A stretch of 64,000 nucleotides of DNA from Pontederia crassipes (taxonomy: Eukaryota > Streptophyta > Magnoliopsida > Commelinales > Pontederiaceae). Positions 39,493-48,832 of the stretch are shown in pieces. The position numbers and the translations under genes are program-made. The notes beneath the pieces are model-generated. The model was given only the letters and a program-made list of their open reading frames with translations, was not told the DNA's origin and did not search any database. The stretch spans positions 38,333,171-38,397,170 of the forward strand of contig CM060194.1 of NCBI GenBank assembly GCA_030549335.1. Direction: 5' to 3'. How positions within the stretch are numbered: position 1 is the first letter of the stretch; each line of letters starts with the position of its first letter.

Positions 39493-39655
39493 GTTATCTG
39501 CTGCATTTTCTATTTCATATTAATAGAAACAAACTCCTAAAATAAACTATGAACGTGGATACAATTTCAGCAAAAAATCGGTCTTAACAAACTACCTAAC
39601 CAACCAACTACAAAGAAAATATTCCCTAGATATTGCACGGGATTATTTGCTAACA
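39493..39655 (-). repeat. Inner Copia LTR, right copy (partial)
   Basis: About 163 bp matching the right part of 31793-32060 (ATCTGCTGCATTTTCT, CTAACCAACCAACTACAAAG, GATTATTTGCTAACA), ending at the TACTC duplication. Confidence 0.88.
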
Positions 39656-40259
39656 TACTCTTGCATCTTTTTTAAGTGTTAAGCCTATTTTTTTAATTTC
39701 ACTCAAAAATTTCAAAATGACTATTTCTTTGAAAGAAAAGAAAGGAACAAAAGAAAATTGGTCATAGTGATAGGGGGAGCACATTAAAACTTTTCAATCT
39801 TATTTTGACATATCATGAATATCATTGTTGTATCAAAGTTTTAATTTTTATTTCTTAATATATTTTTTTGTGGCTTTCATTATAAAATAGCCATAAATTT
39901 AGGGGGAGTTATTTTTTAAAATCCTTATGATGCAATACTTTAAATGTCTATTATATGACAAAAGGGGAAGAAGAAATTTTTGAAAATATGATTAATGAGG
40001 ACTTACACATTGTTTCTTATATGCTTCATATAAAAATTATTCTTTTTTATGAAACAAAAGGGGGAGAAATATATGAGAAATATGATATGAATATCACTTT
40101 ATATGAAGAGTTCCTTACATACTTATGTGAATATCTACTATTTAAGGAAAGCTATGTATTAGGGGGAGTAAAATTGATTTCTTAAGAATTTTACAACTTT
40201 TTTCTCAACTTATATATTTTTCATATTTCTCATTTTGTCTTCATAAAAAAGGGGGAGAT

Positions 40260-41214
40260 TGTTGAGTCAAAGTTTTAATGTCATATAAAATTATATTTTG
40301 ATAATACAAACCTCAAATGATTAAAGATAAAATGTTAAAAAATTTTAAAAAAAAAGATAACTTTATGCACTACACTTTGATTAAATAACTGACAATGGTC
40401 TTATTAGATTCTCAATGAAATGAATATCAAATTATAGAGAATCCTATCAGCACAACGGTCATATAGACTGGTCGATCGGTTCATAAATGCGGTTGATTGG
40501 TCCATTGCTGTAATGACAGTAACGACTATATTTCAAGGAGAATTTTGTGGAATAATTTCTGAATGAATTTTTCACATATTGAATCCTATAAAAGGAGTGC
40601 CACAGTTAGAGGCAAAGACATCCATTCACTCATTGAAAAAAATTCAAGCTATAAAAAAAAGACCATTTCCTTGAAATTTTCATTTTATAACTTTCTCTTC
40701 TTTCTCTCTTCTCTTCTTGTGAGCATAGAATTATAAAAGAGAGAAACATTTTTGTTTAGAAAAAATTCTAAGAGAGCTCCTATGTAAAAGATATTCAAAA
40801 TCTTACCTCTTGAGCGAAAGAAAGATTAGCTTCATTTGAGTAGAGGTGAGCCTTACCTCTCAAAGCAGAGAAAAGGCAGTGATGTAAAGAATTTTTCTTC
40901 CTTGCCCCATTTGAAACAAAAGAAGAGTTCTAGTGGAATCTTCGACGGTCTCGAGGTCGAGAAGTCGGAGCGGAGACATATGCCAAGATGTGACCGAACC
41001 TCGTCAACAACCACCGTGCATCTTTGTGTTTAATTTTGTCTCTCTCACTCCCTCTCATATTATGACTAAGATCTGATTTGATTTGTTTCGAGTTAAAGAT
41101 TTGTGAATTGATTTTGTGATTTCACGATGGTTTTTGTGAAATTGACATATTTTATTGAATACCAATTCAACCCCCCCCCCCCCCCCCCCTCTTAGTGCCC
41201 TTTGGAATCCTACA
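40260..41214 (+). repeat. SIRE-like 3' LTR
   Basis: 955 bp, starting TGTTGAGTCAAAG directly after the polypurine tract and ending in ATCCTACA. Contains a run of 19 C at 41171-41189, where the other LTR has only a short C run. Confidence 0.88.
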
Positions 41215-42323
41215 TAACCTTCTAAGTCAAGTTATTCAATCGAGATCAGATTTCTCTTCAATCTTGGTGTGTTCAAACATCTTTCAACTTTCAGACTGTC
41301 TCATTGTTAGTGACAATATTTATGGTCCTCTTCCTCACAACATCTAAGGCTATATCATCAACGAGATAATCTTTGTCAAAGTTATCGATAGTGTAATTTT
41401 TCATATACTCCGTTTGTGATGTAGAATGGTATGAAGCTCTAGAATTCAAGATCCATAATTCTTCCAGACTGTCAACACTTAAAACCAATGCACCAGCGAT
41501 TTCTTCCGTAACAACATTTGCCGAATCCTTATTGGTCTTCTTCTTAGGTGTTCTACAATTCTTTTTAGGTGATCTTTCTTCCCACAATTTCAGTATGCGA
41601 ATTCATCATATCTTGACTGACTTCATCGTCTTGTGTTCATCTTTCTTGGTTTTGTCCTCAATGTTGTGTACTTCCCCTACCCTTTACACTAGCTTGAGGC
41701 TTCTCTTGATTCTCTCCTGTGGACGTCTTTGCTCAAAATCAGATCTCGAATATCATCGAATTTTAACTTTGCTAAACCGAAAGGATTGGTGACTGTCGTC
41801 ATAGTTGCACCCCAACTTTCTGATAAGGAGGATAACAAGATTAAAGGCCTCACTTCATCATGCGATACTCACCGAATTCAATTGTGTTATGATAATGTTG
41901 AATTCGTTGATGTGATCCCCGATTGAAACTCCCTTATATATCTTCAGGTTGAACAATATTCTCATCAAAGACACCTTATTTGATGCAGACGACTTCTCGT
42001 ACATGTTTGATAATGCCTTCATCAAACTCGTTGTGATCTTCTCGTTCAAAAGCTATGTTCGGTGCCAACGTCAACCTGATAACACCAAGCTCTTATCAAT
42101 CAAGAAGCGCCTAGTTTGCGTCGCTCATTATCATCGACTTTTCCTCAAATGCATTTTCTATTAGGTGTTTGGGGCTTTTTCTTAGAGAGGCTCATGCAAT
42201 TTCTTTTGATATAGATAGTCCTCGATCAGCATCTTCAGAAGCCAAAGTCTCTACCATCGAACTTCTCGATCTTGACCTTTTTGTCGTCTGCTGTCATCGC
42301 TCCTGCTGCTCATAAAACATCGT

Positions 42324-42716
42324 TGATATTGATGTCTAGAAGAAATCGAGAATTAAATAGTCAAATTGTAATAAGAAATCACATACAGAGAAAGACACAC
42401 AAATTTTATGTGGCTCGGAGATTATCTCCTACGTCAACGACCGTCTCAACTGTTTCGTTACAAACATTGCTCACATATCTCTCAATATGGTGCATAATCA
42501 CCATCGGATATAAGCCTTGAGTAACAACATAGGATAATCGAGTATTTATCATGATCTCACCATAACTCCACATCTAACAAATAAGATAGTTATGATAATC
42601 ATTCAATCTCTTCGGATTATAGTTACAAGAAAGTTACAATATCTCATATTTTCCTTACTATAACTAACAACAAATTAGTTATGTCCAAATCAAGTTCCAC
42701 CTAACTAACTCCAACA
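42324..42716 (-). repeat. Outer Copia LTR, right copy
   Basis: 393 bp, the 5' LTR in element orientation; starts TGTTGGAGTTAGTTAGGTGG on the minus strand and is followed almost directly by gag. Confidence 0.85.
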
Positions 42717-44029
42717 ACATTTATATGATAGTGATCATTAGAACTAAGGGTCGTTTTTAAAGTAAATATGGATATGATAAGGTATTCAAACCATCTCTTT
42801 GATGGCTATTTCAGTTATTAAATTTTTCGAGATAAATTGATAATTAATCCATGTAATTGATGCCTGAGGCAACCATGTGGAATGAGCTTATTGTGTAATA
42901 GCTCTTTACTTTAATCTTTTTAGCCTTTGCTTGGAAACAAGAAACAATTCAAGTTTGGGAGAGTTTGATCATCACTTATTCTACTCATTTTATACATAAG
43001 GCGCATATTATTTTTGCCACCTTTTTGCATGAGAATTCTTTCTAATTTAAATATATGAGCACATTAGTTAATAACTTTGGATTAGTCCATAGTGGTTTAA
43101 CAACCTTTTGAAATTTGAATGAATAGGGAGAAAAAGGGAGAATTAAAGGGAAGGCAGGAAGGCTTGAAAAGGGGGAGGATGTTAGAGAAGAAGGAGAGAC
43201 GAGAGGATAGAGATTTGGGAAGGAAAGAATGAAGACAACTTTGATCATTTTGTTTATGCCAATGTTTGGCTAAAAATATTTGTTCCTTTATGGTGTAATT
43301 GTGTAACTGTTGTGATTTGATTTCCATTTTGTCGTCTTCATGGACATCTACTTAATTAAGTTGCACACTGAATTGTGAATGATTTTGACGCATTTTGACA
43401 TTTCTTATGATCGATAATTGACTCTATTTGTTCTATCTTGTCGAGAGAAAGGGCAGACTACATTTTAAAACATTAGCGATATTATTCTTTGATTGTTCTT
43501 TTAAACTCTAATTGATCACATTGTGAGACGAGAGTGAATAATGTTGGCACTTGTCTGAGAATAGATTTTTATGCTAGGATTAGGAATCATATTAATACAA
43601 AAGATTGAGAGATCAACAATTACATGATCAGGACCTAGAGATCGATTGATCATCAAATTCAATTTTCATCCGGCTTAGCCTCTATCATTCGTAGAGAGAT
43701 CGATGGATGATGGAAGAGAGTAGATTGGATTCCATGTTAAGCATCGAGAGATCACTTACTCTCAACGGGAATCATATCAACAACACTGACCAATTCATCA
43801 TAGGGGACCTTCTTATTCATCTGAGTTCCTAGTCTATTAGTTATTTCTTACTTATTCCTCGTTATTTGTAGTCGTGATAATTTGAGATATATTAGTTGGG
43901 AGTTAATATAAGTCAATGGGGTTACGCCACTCGTGGTTTCTACTCTAGAGTATATTTTAATTTAAATGACATTTAGCTGGTGTGAGAAATCATAACTTCT
44001 AAAGTTTGCATCAGCAACATCCATAAGTT
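42717..44029 (+). other. LTR-like flank, possible continuation of the Athila-like relic
   Basis: No gene. A CAAGTTTGGGAGAGTTT word at about 42950 resembles CAAGTTTAGGGGAGTTT at 26928, and the GA-rich then AT-rich texture (43100-43990) is like Athila LTRs. This suggests that the Copia nest split an older Gypsy element. The inference is weak because the flanking duplication at 27013/42716 is not clean. Confidence 0.35.
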
Positions 44030-44559
44030 AAGGAAGGGGATGACCTCATCATATGCGGTAACAACCCTCAGTGGCGATGACTTTGCACTAGGTGGCTACA
44101 TCCGAATGGATGACCTCACACAAGAAGGAAATATCCTTTAGTGGAGATGACCCGCACATGGTGGAAACATTTGTATCAGTCGAAGAAAGGCCTTACCCAA
44201 GAAAGGGCAGGTGCCTTCTTCAGGGAAGTACGACAAACAATAGACTTCTCATCTAGGTAACCATGATATACCTCCATTTACGTCTTATATCTTTATTAAC
44301 CTATTAATCTATCTATTGATCACAAGGATCATTCATGTGGACACCGAATAGATTCGGTCATCTGATTCTGATACTTCGCTATATTCTGTCGTTCGATAAC
44401 AGATCCAGAATCAATCGACCATTTCTACTAGGCAGAACCGTAGATCGTTGCAGAGGTCGTTATGTTTCCAATATAAATTACATCTAACACTAACTAGCAT
44501 CTTGAGGAAAGTGAGCATGATTCATAAGCCCTATTCCGTTATAATCATCACAAGAGTCA

Positions 44560-44885
44560 GGATAAATTACACGAATCGTCTCTCAATTTTGAGTCAATTT
44601 TTAAGTGGTCCCCAACTTTAATTTATAACCAGAACATTCCTCAACTTTGAGTTGATTTCTAAAAGATCCCCAACTTTAATTTGTATCAAGAAAGTTCCCC
44701 AACTTTTATTTTCTTACACGATTAGTCCCCTTGATCGTTGATAGTGATTTTTTTGGTTGCCTTGCGTATGTGGCTGCCACCTATGCTGCTTCTCACTCAT
44801 CCACATCACTAGGGAAAAAAGAAAATATAAATCATCTACGTCAGGAGGGAGGCCAGCCGGCGCCCCCTATGCAAGCTCGCACGTC
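44560..44885 (+). repeat. Pack-MULE left terminal inverted repeat
   Basis: Pairs with 45845-46118 through GATCGTTGATAGTG, CTTCTCACTCATCCA, AAAGAAAATATAAATCATC and the GAGGCCAGC region. Longer than its partner because of an internal duplication of the TCAACTTTGAGT..CCCCAACTTTAATTT segment. Confidence 0.85.
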
Positions 44886-44892
44886 GATGAGT

Positions 44893-45560
44893 TCACAAGG
44901 GGCCAGAGCCCCCCTCTTCTACCTCGCGTGTGGTGAGGAAGAAGGGCTGACACCCCCCCCCCCCCCCCCCCCCCTCCACGTAAGCTGGGGTGTCATAAAA
45001 CATGTGGAAGAGGTCATTGTTGCGGATATGCTCAAAGATGGCAGAAAGACCAAAGTCAGAGACTTTGAGGTCGCCTTTCACGTTAATGAGAAGGTTCTCT
45101 GGATTGAGGTTGCAGTGGAAGACGCCACGGGCGTGGCAGAAGTCAACAGTGGAGATCAGCTGCTAGAAGTAGCTGTGGGTGACATCCTCCCAAAGCTGCC
45201 CGTTTGGGATGCGGGAGAAAAGATCGCCGCCCTGCACGTACTCCATGACGAAGTAGATCTTGGTCTTGGTGGCCATTACCTCGTGAAGCTGGACAATGTA
45301 CGAGTGGCGGGACGCGCCGGAGGATGGTGATGTTGCCCTTGATGTGGGCGGCGAGGCTGACCTTCACGCTCCTTGTCCGGAGCCTTGATGGCCACCACCT
45401 CCCAAGTGCGCATGTTCCATGCGACGTAGACCTTCGCGAAGGTCCCATGCTGAGCATCCTCCCGACCTCGAAGTGGCCTAAGAGGAGTCTGCCTTCCTTC
45501 CTGGACCTCTTCTCGGCTGCCTTTGTCACCGCCATTGGAGATCGGCCATTCCGACCGGAG
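44893..45560 (-). pseudogene. Captured CIPK (CBL-interacting protein kinase) fragment
   Basis: The minus strand holds the N-terminal half of a SnRK3/CIPK-type Ser/Thr kinase. Starting near 45534 it reads MAVTKAAEKRSRKEGRLLL, then [88 protein letters not shown] and TPAYVEGG. The ATP-binding Lys and DFG are recognisable. It is not functional: there is a frameshift between the glycine loop and the AIK region, another before VQLHEV, an in-frame stop after HSYF, and the catalytic HRD is replaced by HCN. The activation loop end runs into poly-C. The NAF regulatory domain is absent. CIPK genes are often intronless, so genomic capture or retro-capture cannot be told apart. The donor gene should lie elsewhere in the genome. 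Confidence 0.87.
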
Positions 45561-45844
45561 AGGGCGAAGAAGCTCGCAACCTTGCAAGCTTCCTCTAATC
45601 ACTCGACAAAACTTTTGCTGCTATGGTGGCAACGACTGCAAGAATGGAAATGCCTCGTGTGCCCTGAGCTCGCACAGGGGGCGCCGACCTCCCCTCTTCT
45701 TCCTCGCCGTGCACGAGGAAGAAGGGGAGGACCGGCCCCCCTCGCGAGCTCGACACGTCTGCAAGCTCGACACGCGGGAAGGAAAAAAAGGAGGACGGGG
45801 GTGGGGGTGGCGGCGTAGACCCCCCTCGCGAGCTCGTCGACGTG

Positions 45845-46118
45845 TGAGCTTGCACGCCATCGAGCTAGCACAGAGGGCGTCAGCTGGCCTCCCTTCTAAC
45901 GTGGATGATTTATATTTTCTTTTTTTTTTCCTAGTGACATGGATGAGTGAGAAGAAGCTTAGGTGGTGGTCACTTATGCAAGGCAATCAGTAAACCCACT
46001 ATCAACGATCAAGGGGACTAATAAAATAAAAGTTGAGTGACGTTTTGATTACAAATTGAAGTTGAGGAACAGTTTAGAAATCGACTCAAAGTTAGAGAAC
46101 GATTCGTGTAATTTACCC
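45845..46118 (-). repeat. Pack-MULE right terminal inverted repeat
   Basis: Inverse of 44560-44885, beginning near the GCAAGCTC words and ending TTCGTGTAATTTACCC. Confidence 0.85.
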
Positions 46119-47395
46119 TAAGAGTCGGGAATTCATAGTCACTTCCTATTTCCATGTCATGTACTAGTTCATTCATAAGATGAAACAATTAACTTTCTAG
46201 CATCCATAATATTTGAGTAATCATCACTTTTCATGAAGCACCATTCGTGTCCATCAGCAAACTACTTAGCAAAACATACTAATGAGACCTTAATATCAAG
46301 CACTTCTAGGTATCATCATAAGATAGGAATTATAACCTAACTTCAAGACCTTAAACTTGCATCCTCGTATGTACATAATCATCATATAAAGTCTAAAATC
46401 ATGTCATTCATGGCCATCAAAATCAGCATGCTAATCATTCCAATCATTCATTATATAAGTAGTTATAAGCATAACATATCCTAAAGAAGTGGAGAGCTCA
46501 CCATATGCGGTAACACCCCTAATGGAGATGACCTCGCACTAGGTGGCAACGACCATATAAATGACCTCACACAAGATGAAAACGCCCCTCGGTGGAGATG
46601 ACCTCACACTTGGTGGAAACATTCGTATCAATGGGAGAAAGGCCTTACCCAAGAAAGGGCAGGTGCCCTCTTCAGAGAAGTACGACGAACAATAGACTTC
46701 CCATCTAGGTAAGCATGGCATTCCTCAATTTACGTCTTTTATCTTTATTAACCTATTAATCTATCTCTTGATCACAAGGATCATTCATGTGGACACCGAA
46801 TAGATTCGGTCGTCCGATTTTGATAGTCCGCTATATTTTATCGTTCGATAACAGACACCTAATCTAGATTGATCGACCGCTTCTACTTGGCAGAATCACA
46901 AGTCATTGCGGAGGTCTGTTTCCAATCAATTTTTGATAACATAGCATTCTACAAATAATCTAAATTACATCTAACACTAACTAGCATCCTGAGGCAAGTG
47001 AGCATTCCGTTATAATCATCATAAGAGTCATTGGGAATTCATAGTTACTTGCTATTTCCTTATCATGTACTAGTTCATTCATAAGTTGAAACAAGTAATT
47101 TTCTAGCATCCATAACATTTCAGTAAACATCCCTTTTCAGTAGCATTAGCATAAAGCACCCATTCATGTACATCATCAAACTACTTAGCAAAACATACTA
47201 ATAAGACCTTACATCAAGCACTTATAGGTATCATCATAAGATGGGAACTATAACCTAACTTCAAAACCTTAAACATTCATCCTCTTATGTACACAATCAT
47301 CATTAAAAGTCCAAAATAATGTCATTCATGGTCATCAAAATTAGCATGCTAATCATTTCAATCGTTCATCGTATAAATAGTATATAAGCATGTAA

Positions 47396-48329
47396 GAAAG
47401 ACAATAATTCATGGCATCATTCTACCCTTCATCTAACATGTACCTAGGCCTAAACCATCCTTAGATACCATACTAAAACCCTCTGAAAACCCCTTATAAC
47501 TCCTTTAAGCCTAGTTTTTCCGTTGCTTTCTTCGATGGATCAAGCTCTAGTCTTCCTCCTTTGTCCTGCGTTGTCCACTTGTTCAATGCCTCCAAAGTGT
47601 CCTCCAAGGCCCTCTGGTCGAGCCCACCATAATGAAGAGGTAGCCACAACAATGGTGGATGAGAGGGATGAGAGAAGATGAAATAAAATGAAGAAAATGA
47701 AGTAACAATTGGATTTTAATAAGGAAAAAAAATGGGAGGTTGTTCCCTCTGATTCCCAAGAGTCAAGAAAAGGAAAAATTTCCCAAATTTCCAAGAGTCG
47801 TGAAGTTACAGAGGTATCCCAAATCTCCAAAAGTTGGAGTGAGAAAACATTAGGCGAAATCAAATTTGTCCTCTTCATCTCATGGGTCATAAAGATGAAT
47901 GATCATCACAATATTTCAAGGGTTGTAGTGTGACAAAAGGAGTCAAAGTTGAATTTGACTTCTCTCTTTATGAAAATCCTAATCATGAAAATCATCCTTA
48001 AAAGCATGCATAATCATCAAGAAATTACCCATGACATAGATCCCTAATTACACACCTTTTTGACGATCTCTTCGTTTTATCTTCACTAAATTATGTTCTG
48101 ATTGTGTCCTCCTTGTAATGAGGGAGAGAGAGATTAAAATTGATCTCGTCATCCTTTTGTTCGTTGTACTTTCGGACGTCCGAGAGTGTTTCAATCATTT
48201 GGTAGAGTGTCAGTTGAGGTCACCAATCGGTTTGCGTCTAATTTTGAATGTCCGATAGTCCGACGTCAGCATTATAAAAAGATTTAAATTTTTACAATTT
48301 TTTATGTGTTACATAGAGGATCTTGTTTG

Positions 48330-48387
<58 letters not shown>

Positions 48388-48567
48388 AAGTAATATGAAA
48401 CTAAAAGTTATAGCGTCCAACAAATATTAACACTTGAAAGATAGTTATGTGAGTGCATATTAATTTTAATAAACTCGCATTGAAATATATAGAGGTTGAT
48501 ATAATTATAAGTATATAAGTGGACAAAAAGAAAATCAAATTATTGATGTTATTAATTTGTTCTTTAA
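47396..48567. other. Gene-free stretch with (TTA)n microsatellite
   Basis: No host gene supported. A (TTA/ATT)n microsatellite of about 17 repeats lies at 48331-48382. The region 47500-47900 has GA-rich texture like LTR leader DNA, but no ends can be set. Confidence 0.5.
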
Positions 48568-48832
48568 GGTTGCATTTGAAGTAGCTCCATGACTAAATAA
48601 GCTTAATATCAACTCCAGCTTTATGCAAAGAACAAAGGATTGTTTGGGGAGGCTTCACCCAAAAGCAATGTTCATAAAAAGCATGTTGTGAAGAAAATGA
48701 GACTACATCTGCTTTGGAGTGTGGCCTAGTGAATTTTGTAAAAAAAAAAGTATCTACATTGATTTTTACCAAACACCAATTTAGAAAACGCAAGCTTTTT
48801 TAAGTCCCAGAAAAGCTATCTCAAATACAGCC
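48568..48832. mobile_element. Candidate MITE with GCATTTGA-type inverted ends
   Basis: Left end GGTTGCATTTGAAGTAGCT pairs with the inverse of 48811-48832, GGCTGTATTTGAGATAGCT, giving an element of about 265 bp. A further related word (AAAAGCTGCCCCAAATGCAG) follows near 48938, perhaps from a second copy. No target duplication seen. AT-rich, non-coding. Confidence 0.4.

Larger units (their letters stand above)
31793..39655 (-). mobile_element. Inner Ty1/Copia element (minus), broken, with amplified segment
   Basis: Fossil inserted into the SIRE-like element, flanked by the exact 5-bp duplication TACTC (31788-31792 and 39656-39660). LTR copies: 31793-32060 (TGTTAG...CTAACA) and a partial one at about 39493-39655. 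Parts on the minus strand: gag 39472-39014, zinc knuckle and protease 38900-38564 (WVLNTGTSNHMTG), pre-integrase and integrase 38500-37860, then integrase-RT segments repeated four times (33225-37862), RT body 33284-32691 (YVDDLIITG) and RNase H to 32095 (SCEAVYIASAAA, DILTKAL). A purine tract (AGGAGGG) abuts the left LTR. Broken in several ways, but protein similarity is high and the LTRs are close, so it is the youngest layer. Confidence 0.92.
28884..41214 (+). mobile_element. SIRE-like Ty1/Copia element (plus), broken, gag only
   Basis: Fossil flanked by an exact 5-bp target duplication TAACC (28879-28883 and 41215-41219). LTRs are 28884-30111 and 40260-41214. A primer-binding site matching initiator tRNA-Met (TGGTATCAGAGC) lies at 30114-30125, and a polypurine tract (AAAAAAGGGGGAGAT) abuts the right LTR. 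The gag region (about 30241-31680) shows SINASNFAYWKIRIQVY-like sequence and a CX2CX4HX4C zinc knuckle (CLICGFHSHYAYQC). The 3' part (39661-40259) has repeated GGGGGAG motifs typical of the SIRE/Maximus 3' region. No pol of its own is visible. Interrupted by the minus-strand Copia 31793-39655. It is clearly broken; LTR divergence suggests moderate age. Confidence 0.9.
27013..42716 (-). mobile_element. Outer Ty1/Copia element (minus), broken, hosts two insertions
   Basis: LTR-retrotransposon fossil. LTRs: 42324-42716 (5' LTR in element sense) and 27013-27429 (3' LTR), clearly related over their lengths, with TG/TA..CA-type ends. Gag is at about 42300-41880 (KVKIEKFDG..., LIEDYLYQKKLHEPL), zinc knuckle and protease at 41587-41291 (WILNSRASYHST), pre-integrase and integrase at 28725-28474 (LVDGGLCEGCVLR, FIDDYSKKV), and the RT start at 27869-27516 (AMNLLYKDKTWVPIKLP, KALHEKWVYK). 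Most of RT and RNase H is not seen. The SIRE-like element 28884-41214 sits between protease and integrase. Target duplication not clean. Several breaks; diverged LTRs make it the oldest layer of the Copia nest. Confidence 0.85.
44560..46118. mobile_element. Pack-MULE (Mutator-like) carrying a CIPK gene fragment
   Basis: 1559 bp. Ends are GGATAAATTACACGAATCG and, inverted, GGGTAAATTACACGAATCG. The inverted repeats are long: 44560-44885 against 45845-46118. Target duplications are CAAGAGTCA (44551-44559) and TAAGAGTCG (46119-46127), matching at 7 of 9 bases, the length expected of Mutator-like elements. No transposase. The ~960-bp GC-rich interior holds part of a protein kinase gene (44893-45560) flanked by low-complexity GC sequence and a 22-C run (44953-44974). 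The left inverted repeat also contains an internal ~58-bp duplication absent from the right one. Confidence 0.88.
44030..47395. repeat. ~0.9-kb tandem duplication, copy 1 split by a Pack-MULE
   Basis: Copy 1 is 44030-44559 plus 46119-46490; copy 2 is 46491-47395. Shared landmarks in the same order: CATATGCGGTAACA, GGCCTTACCCAAGAAAGGGC, GGTGCC.TCTTCAG, TGTGGACACCGAATAGATTC, TAACACTAACTAGCATC, TAATCATCATAAGAGTC-like, GGGAATTCATAGT, CAAACTACTTAGCAAAACAT and ATCATCATAAGAT. Identity is roughly 85-90% by eye. The unit is non-coding and of unknown family, perhaps LTR-derived. Confidence 0.85.

Noticed and set aside
44731-45330. 199-codon plus-strand open frame
   Set aside because: Antisense to the captured CIPK fragment; GC-rich sequence keeps it open.
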